DNA of 64,000 nucleotides from contig NZ_JBISEP010000006.1 of the NCBI RefSeq assembly GCF_044383835.1, positions 62,001 through 126,000 on the forward strand, given 5' to 3'. Under the pieces are notes generated by a model that was not told the origin of the DNA, did not search any database, and saw only the letters and a list, made by a program, of their open reading frames with translations. Position 1 is the first letter of the stretch, and the number at the start of each line of letters is the position of its first letter. This document shows positions 60,565 to 64,000 of the stretch, piece after piece. The stretch comes from Paraliobacillus sp044383835. Lineage in GTDB: Bacteria > Bacillota > Bacilli > Bacillales > Amphibacillaceae. Both the position numbers and the translations under genes were made by a program.

Positions 60565-61450
60565 ATATACAATGCCAATTATATATGGCGTAACTGTCGG
60601 AACGATTGCTAGAGCACTTATGTTACGCACAGATTATCGGCAATATCCAACCTATTTACACGGTAAAGTAATTCATCTGGCATTGGGGTTTATTGCTGCA
60701 GGACTAGGATCTGTAGCAATTCCCGCAATTATGGAAAAAGAGTTTACTGCTGTAACTTTTTTAACCATCGCAGCATCACAATTTAGAGAAGTAAGAAACA
60801 TGGAAAGAAATACTTTGGCAGAGTTGGATGGATATGAACTAGTTCCGAGAGGTAATACATATATCGAAGGAATTGCTATTGCATTTGAAAGCCGAAATTA
60901 TCTAGTCATATTTACTGCCTTTTTAACTACTTTTGCATATATCGTGATGAATTGGTCCGGGGCAATCGTTACAACCATTATTTGTTTTATTCTTAATAAA
61001 AAATTAATGAGTGGTTCAACATTAAAAGAAATTGTAGATATTTCTTTATCAGAGATTTATTTTGATGGAGCAGGTTTATATGTTGATAACATCTATATTA
61101 TGAATATTGGTTTACCGGAGAGACAAGAAGAAATAAAGAAATTTGGCATGGGGTTTGTTTTAACACCTAAAAATTTTGACGTGCGTTCAACGATTGCAAA
61201 TTTAGGCCAACGACAAGCAATTTTACATGATGTGTCTGTTTCCTTAGGTGTTTTCAGAGATTCTGGTACGCCAGCTTTAGTCCCTTTAATAAAACGTGAT
61301 TTAGATGATGGTCGAATCGGTGTATTTATTTTGCCACAAAATCAAGATCCAAAAAAAGCGGCAAAAATTATAGGTGCAGTACCGGTTTTAGAAAATGCGA
61401 TACGTATGCCGTCAGAATCGAAAGTTAGTAAAAAAAATCGAGGTGTATAG
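60557..61450 (+). CDS. yphB: YIEGIA family protein (YphB)
   Basis: 297-aa membrane protein conserved in spore-formers; named for its motif, seen here as RGNTYIEGIAIAFE. Helices at about 5-22, 35-60 and 115-155, then a soluble C-terminal half (AGLYVDNIYIMNIGLPERQEEI in parts, RDSGTPALVPLIKRDLDDGRIGVFILPQ in parts). Probably spore-envelope related. GAGGTGG precedes the ATG. Confidence 0.88.
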   Translation: MNEYTMPIIYGVTVGTIARALMLRTDYRQYPTYLHGKVIHLALGFIAAGLGSVAIPAIMEKEFTAVTFLTIAASQFREVRNMERNTLAELDGYELVPRGNTYIEGIAIAFESRNYLVIFTAFLTTFAYIVMNWSGAIVTTIICFILNKKLMSGSTLKEIVDISLSEIYFDGAGLYVDNIYIMNIGLPERQEEIKKFGMGFVLTPKNFDVRSTIANLGQRQAILHDVSVSLGVFRDSGTPALVPLIKRDLDDGRIGVFILPQNQDPKKAAKIIGAVPVLENAIRMPSESKVSKKNRGV

Positions 61451-61451
61451 C

Positions 61452-61637
61452 ATGACCATAGATAAAGCAATTTTAGCGGTTATTACTACGAATCAACAAA
61501 AGATAGATGGAGGTGCACCAATCTTTTGTTGCGAAACAAGGGAGGAAATGAACAAAGTTGCTGCGAATTTAGAAGCCATTCTAGATGGAATTAGTCATGC
61601 ATTAAGTGATGAATTATACATAATTGTAAAGCATTAA
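61452..61637 (+). CDS. Capping complex subunit for YIEGIA
   Basis: 61-aa soluble protein MTIDKAILAVITTNQ...GGAPIFCCETREEMNKVAANLEAILDG, matching the small partner consistently found after YIEGIA genes. ATG 61452 lies one base after the yphB stop with AGGTG as ribosome binding site inside yphB; an upstream in-frame ATG at 61395 lies within yphB and is unlikely. The two probably form one complex. Confidence 0.85.
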   Translation: MTIDKAILAVITTNQQKIDGGAPIFCCETREEMNKVAANLEAILDGISHALSDELYIIVKH

Positions 61638-61643
61638 ATAAAA

Positions 61644-61669
61644 CAATGTTGTTTCTATGCATTGCTTTT
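61644..61669 (+). terminator. Weak terminator before der
   Basis: CAATG pairs with CATTG around 11 nt, then CTTTTG. Confidence 0.4.
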
Positions 61670-61762
61670 GCTAAACTATATAGGTTAAGAACTATAATTT
61701 TCAAAAAGAAAGTTACGATGCATCAATGAAAATGCAAGTATAAAAGAAAGGATGTACCTTTC

Positions 61763-63073
61763 ATGAGAAAATCAATTGTAGCAATAGTAGGTAGACCCAA
61801 CGTTGGAAAATCAACCATTTTTAATCGACTTGTAGGAGAACGAATATCTATTGTCGAGGATACACCTGGTGTAACAAGAGACCGGATTTATGCTCAAGCT
61901 GAATGGCTGACCACTACGTTTAATTTGATTGATACTGGTGGTATTGAATTAGGTGATGAGCCATTACTTGTTCAAATGCGGGAACAAGCAGAAGTGGCGA
62001 TTCATGAAGCGGACGTTATTATTTTTATGGTAAACGGTCGTGAAGGTATTACTGGTGCAGATGAAGAGGTTGCTAAACTATTATTTAAATCAAATAAACC
62101 TGTCGTACTTGGGGTAAACAAAATAGATAATCTAGAAATGAAAGAGCACATTTATGAATTTTATTCTCTTGGATTTGGTGAGCCTTTTCCAATTTCAGGA
62201 ACACATGGCTTAGGATTAGGTGATTTATTAGACCAAGTAGTAAGTTATTTTCCTACAAAACAAACGGAACAAGTGGAGGAAGATACGATTTATTTTAGTT
62301 TAATCGGTAGACCAAATGTAGGTAAATCATCATTAGTAAATGCTTTATTACAACAAGAGCGAGTTATTGTTAGTGAGATTGCAGGAACTACTAGAGACGC
62401 TATAGATACACCGTTCACTAGAGACGAACGTGATTATGTGATTATTGATACTGCTGGCATGCGTAAACGAGGTAAAATTTATGAAACTACTGAAAAATAC
62501 AGTATATTACGTGCGTTGAAAGCGATTGAACGTTCAGATGTTGTTTTGACGTTAATTGATGCTGAAACAGGAATTATAGAACAAGACAAAAAAATTGCTG
62601 GTTATGCACATGAGGCAGGTAAGGCAGTAGTTATTGTAGTGAACAAGTGGGATACTGTTGATAGTAATGAGAAAACGATGAAGGCATTTGAAGATAAAAT
62701 TAGAGCTCATTTTCTATTCTTGGATTATGCTCCAATTGTATTTTTATCTGCAAAAACGAAAAAACGAACACATACACTTCTGCCACAAGTATTAGAGGCA
62801 AGTGAGAATCATACAAAAAGAGTGGAAACAAATGTACTAAACGATGTAATCATGGATGCACTTGCAGTGAATCCAACTCCGACGATTAAAGGGAAACGCT
62901 TGAAAATACTCTATGCAACACAAGTAGGAGTAAAGCCGCCTAGTTTTGTTGTTTTTGTAAATGACCCAGAACTATTACATTTTTCATATGAACGTTTTTT
63001 AGAAAATAGAATACGCGAAGCATTTGGATTTGAAGGAACTCCGATAAAAATTTTCGCAAGACGTAGACAATAG
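61763..63073 (+). CDS. der: Ribosome-associated GTPase Der (EngA)
   Basis: Double-GTPase for 50S assembly, 436 aa. First G domain: GRPNVGKST, DTPGVTRDR, DTGGIEL, NKID. Second: GRPNVGKSS, ISLIAG-type EIAGTTRDAID, DTAGMRKR, NKWD. The C-terminal KH-like domain includes ATQVGVKPPSFVVFVNDPELL in parts. AAAGGATG precedes the ATG. gpsA follows after 12 bp. Confidence 0.97.
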   Translation: MRKSIVAIVGRPNVGKSTIFNRLVGERISIVEDTPGVTRDRIYAQAEWLTTTFNLIDTGGIELGDEPLLVQMREQAEVAIHEADVIIFMVNGREGITGADEEVAKLLFKSNKPVVLGVNKIDNLEMKEHIYEFYSLGFGEPFPISGTHGLGLGDLLDQVVSYFPTKQTEQVEEDTIYFSLIGRPNVGKSSLVNALLQQERVIVSEIAGTTRDAIDTPFTRDERDYVIIDTAGMRKRGKIYETTEKYSILRALKAIERSDVVLTLIDAETGIIEQDKKIAGYAHEAGKAVVIVVNKWDTVDSNEKTMKAFEDKIRAHFLFLDYAPIVFLSAKTKKRTHTLLPQVLEASENHTKRVETNVLNDVIMDALAVNPTPTIKGKRLKILYATQVGVKPPSFVVFVNDPELLHFSYERFLENRIREAFGFEGTPIKIFARRRQ

Positions 63074-63085
63074 AGGAGGATAAGC

Positions 63086-64000
63086 ATGGAAAAAATAGCT
63101 GTTTTAGGTGCAGGTAGTTGGGGAACTGCATTGGCAATGGTGTTAAAGGATAATGGACATGATGTGCGATTATGGACACATAATCAATCACATGCAGATG
63201 AAATTAATCATACACATACAAATAAAAATTATTTACCAAATGTTGTATTACCTGAGTGTCTTAAAGCTTACACATCATTAGATGAAGCGTTGAAGGATGT
63301 ATCGACGATTGTGTTTGTGCTACCTACAGAAGCGATAAGAGAAGTGTGCCGAAAAGTAGCTAAGATCTTAGAACATCGTGTAACTATTATACATGGTACA
63401 AAGGGGATTGAACCTCAATCGCTAAAACGAGTATCTGAAATGATGGAGGAAGAGTTACCTCAAGAATGTTATACAGACATCGTTGTTTTATCAGGACCAA
63501 GCCATGCAGAAGAAGTTAGTCTCAAACATCCGACAACGGTAACAGCATCTTCTAAAACGATGGCAGAAGCAGAAAAAGTACAGGATCTATTTATCAATGA
63601 ACATTTCCGTGTGTATACAAGTGCTGATATGATTGGTGTTGAACTTGGTGGATCACTTAAGAATATTATTGCATTAGGTGCGGGTATTTCTGATGGGCTA
63701 GGTTATGGTGATAATGCAAAAGCAGCATTAGTTACGAGAGGATTAGCAGAAATTGCGCGTTTAGGGACAGCAAAAGGTGCTGATCCACTAACATTTGTAG
63801 GATTAAGCGGTGTGGGTGATTTAATTGTTACTTGTACTAGTGTACATAGTCGGAATTGGAAGGCGGGGAATCTTTTAGCAAAAGGTAAAAATCTTGATGA
63901 TGTCTTGGGTGAAATGGGGATGGTAGTTGAAGGTGTTCGCACAACTAAAGCAGCTTATGAGCTAGCTGAAAAAGAAAATGTTGAAATGCCTATTACTAAA
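63086..64000 (+). CDS. gpsA: Glycerol-3-phosphate dehydrogenase [NAD(P)+] (3' end outside window)
   Basis: Makes sn-glycerol-3-phosphate for phospholipids. 305 residues are visible: N-terminal NAD fold VLGAGSWGTALA, TKGIEPQSL, VVLSGPSHAEEV, then the catalytic helix block GGSLKNIIALGAGISDGLGYGDNAKAAL in parts and the anion site GLSGVGDLIVTCTS, SRNWKAG. GAGGAGGA precedes ATG 63086. The frame runs past base 64000 without a stop, about 35-40 residues short of the usual length. Confidence 0.97.
   Translation, partial: MEKIAVLGAGSWGTALAMVLKDNGHDVRLWTHNQSHADEINHTHTNKNYLPNVVLPECLKAYTSLDEALKDVSTIVFVLPTEAIREVCRKVAKILEHRVTIIHGTKGIEPQSLKRVSEMMEEELPQECYTDIVVLSGPSHAEEVSLKHPTTVTASSKTMAEAEKVQDLFINEHFRVYTSADMIGVELGGSLKNIIALGAGISDGLGYGDNAKAALVTRGLAEIARLGTAKGADPLTFVGLSGVGDLIVTCTSVHSRNWKAGNLLAKGKNLDDVLGEMGMVVEGVRTTKAAYELAEKENVEMPITK

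Noticed and set aside
1..64000. tRNA or rRNA genes, CRISPR arrays, prophage or insertion sequences
   Set aside because: None recognised on reading both strands; no tandem direct repeats with spacers, transposase motifs or integrase other than XerD.

Overview
This is a contiguous piece of a low-GC Gram-positive endospore-former of the Bacillaceae. It carries spo0A, spoIIM, the dacF-spoIIAA-spoIIAB-sigF cluster, spoVA genes, dacB-spmA-spmB, cotJABC, sleB-ypeB and prsW. It also has typical Firmicutes promoters, AGGAGG-type ribosome binding sites and GTG/TTG starts. Gene order follows, from memory, the Bacillus subtilis chromosome from spo0A to gpsA almost step by step. The strong AT bias suggests an Oceanobacillus/Gracilibacillus/Virgibacillus-like genus, but this is inference only. 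The window opens inside spo0A and closes inside gpsA. I saw no rRNA, tRNA, CRISPR array, prophage or insertion sequence.

Layout. 0-14.6 kb: spo0A 3' part, a LysM-CAP secreted protein, aspartokinase, the branched-chain amino acid/2-oxo acid operon bcd-lpdV-bkdAA-bkdAB-bkdB, an aldo/keto reductase, a chemotaxis receptor, a metallo-beta-lactamase-fold protein, an L,D-transpeptidase and a 51-aa Prli42-like membrane protein. 14.8-24.6 kb: yqjE, dinB behind a LexA-type box, a reverse-strand gdpd-namA-rnz operon, yqjQ, yqkF, nudF, an endonuclease Q-like gene and spoIIM. 24.7-32.6 kb: fur, yqzK, xerD, dacF, the spoIIA (sigma-F) operon and a reduced spoVA operon. 32.8-43.3 kb: lysA, ppiB, an isolated ribT, scpA-scpB, an N-terminally extended superoxide dismutase, dacB-spmA-spmB, rluB and resD-resE. 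43.3-45.0 kb: a cobalamin riboswitch with a DUF4430 lipoprotein and an ECF S-component, then a decayed sigX behind an intact sigma-X-type promoter. 45.0-64 kb: ferredoxin, ypbB-recQ, a LysM protein, reverse-strand cotJABC, a CBS-ACT protein, mecB (ypbH), ypdA, asparaginase, prsW, sleB-ypeB, motI, cmk-plsC-ypfD, the yphA/YIEGIA/capping-subunit trio, der and gpsA.

How the genes work together. Much of the window serves sporulation: the master regulator Spo0A, the forespore switch SpoIIAA/AB/sigma-F, engulfment (SpoIIM), cortex and core maturation (DacF, DacB, SpmA/B, SpoVA), coat (CotJ) and germination (SleB/YpeB). Recognisable sigma-F, sigma-G and sigma-E promoter elements stand before several of these. 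The rest is housekeeping.

Compared with the B. subtilis order, several blocks are missing from their usual place: ptb/buk and bkdR, drm-pupG, spoVAC-AD-AEb, ribDEABH, resABC, rsiX and gudB. The most notable items are the B12-riboswitch/DUF4430/ECF-S module directly behind resE, and the sigX pseudogene, which keeps its autoregulatory promoter and contains a 21-bp-arm palindrome. All comparisons with B. subtilis gene order and lengths are from memory.
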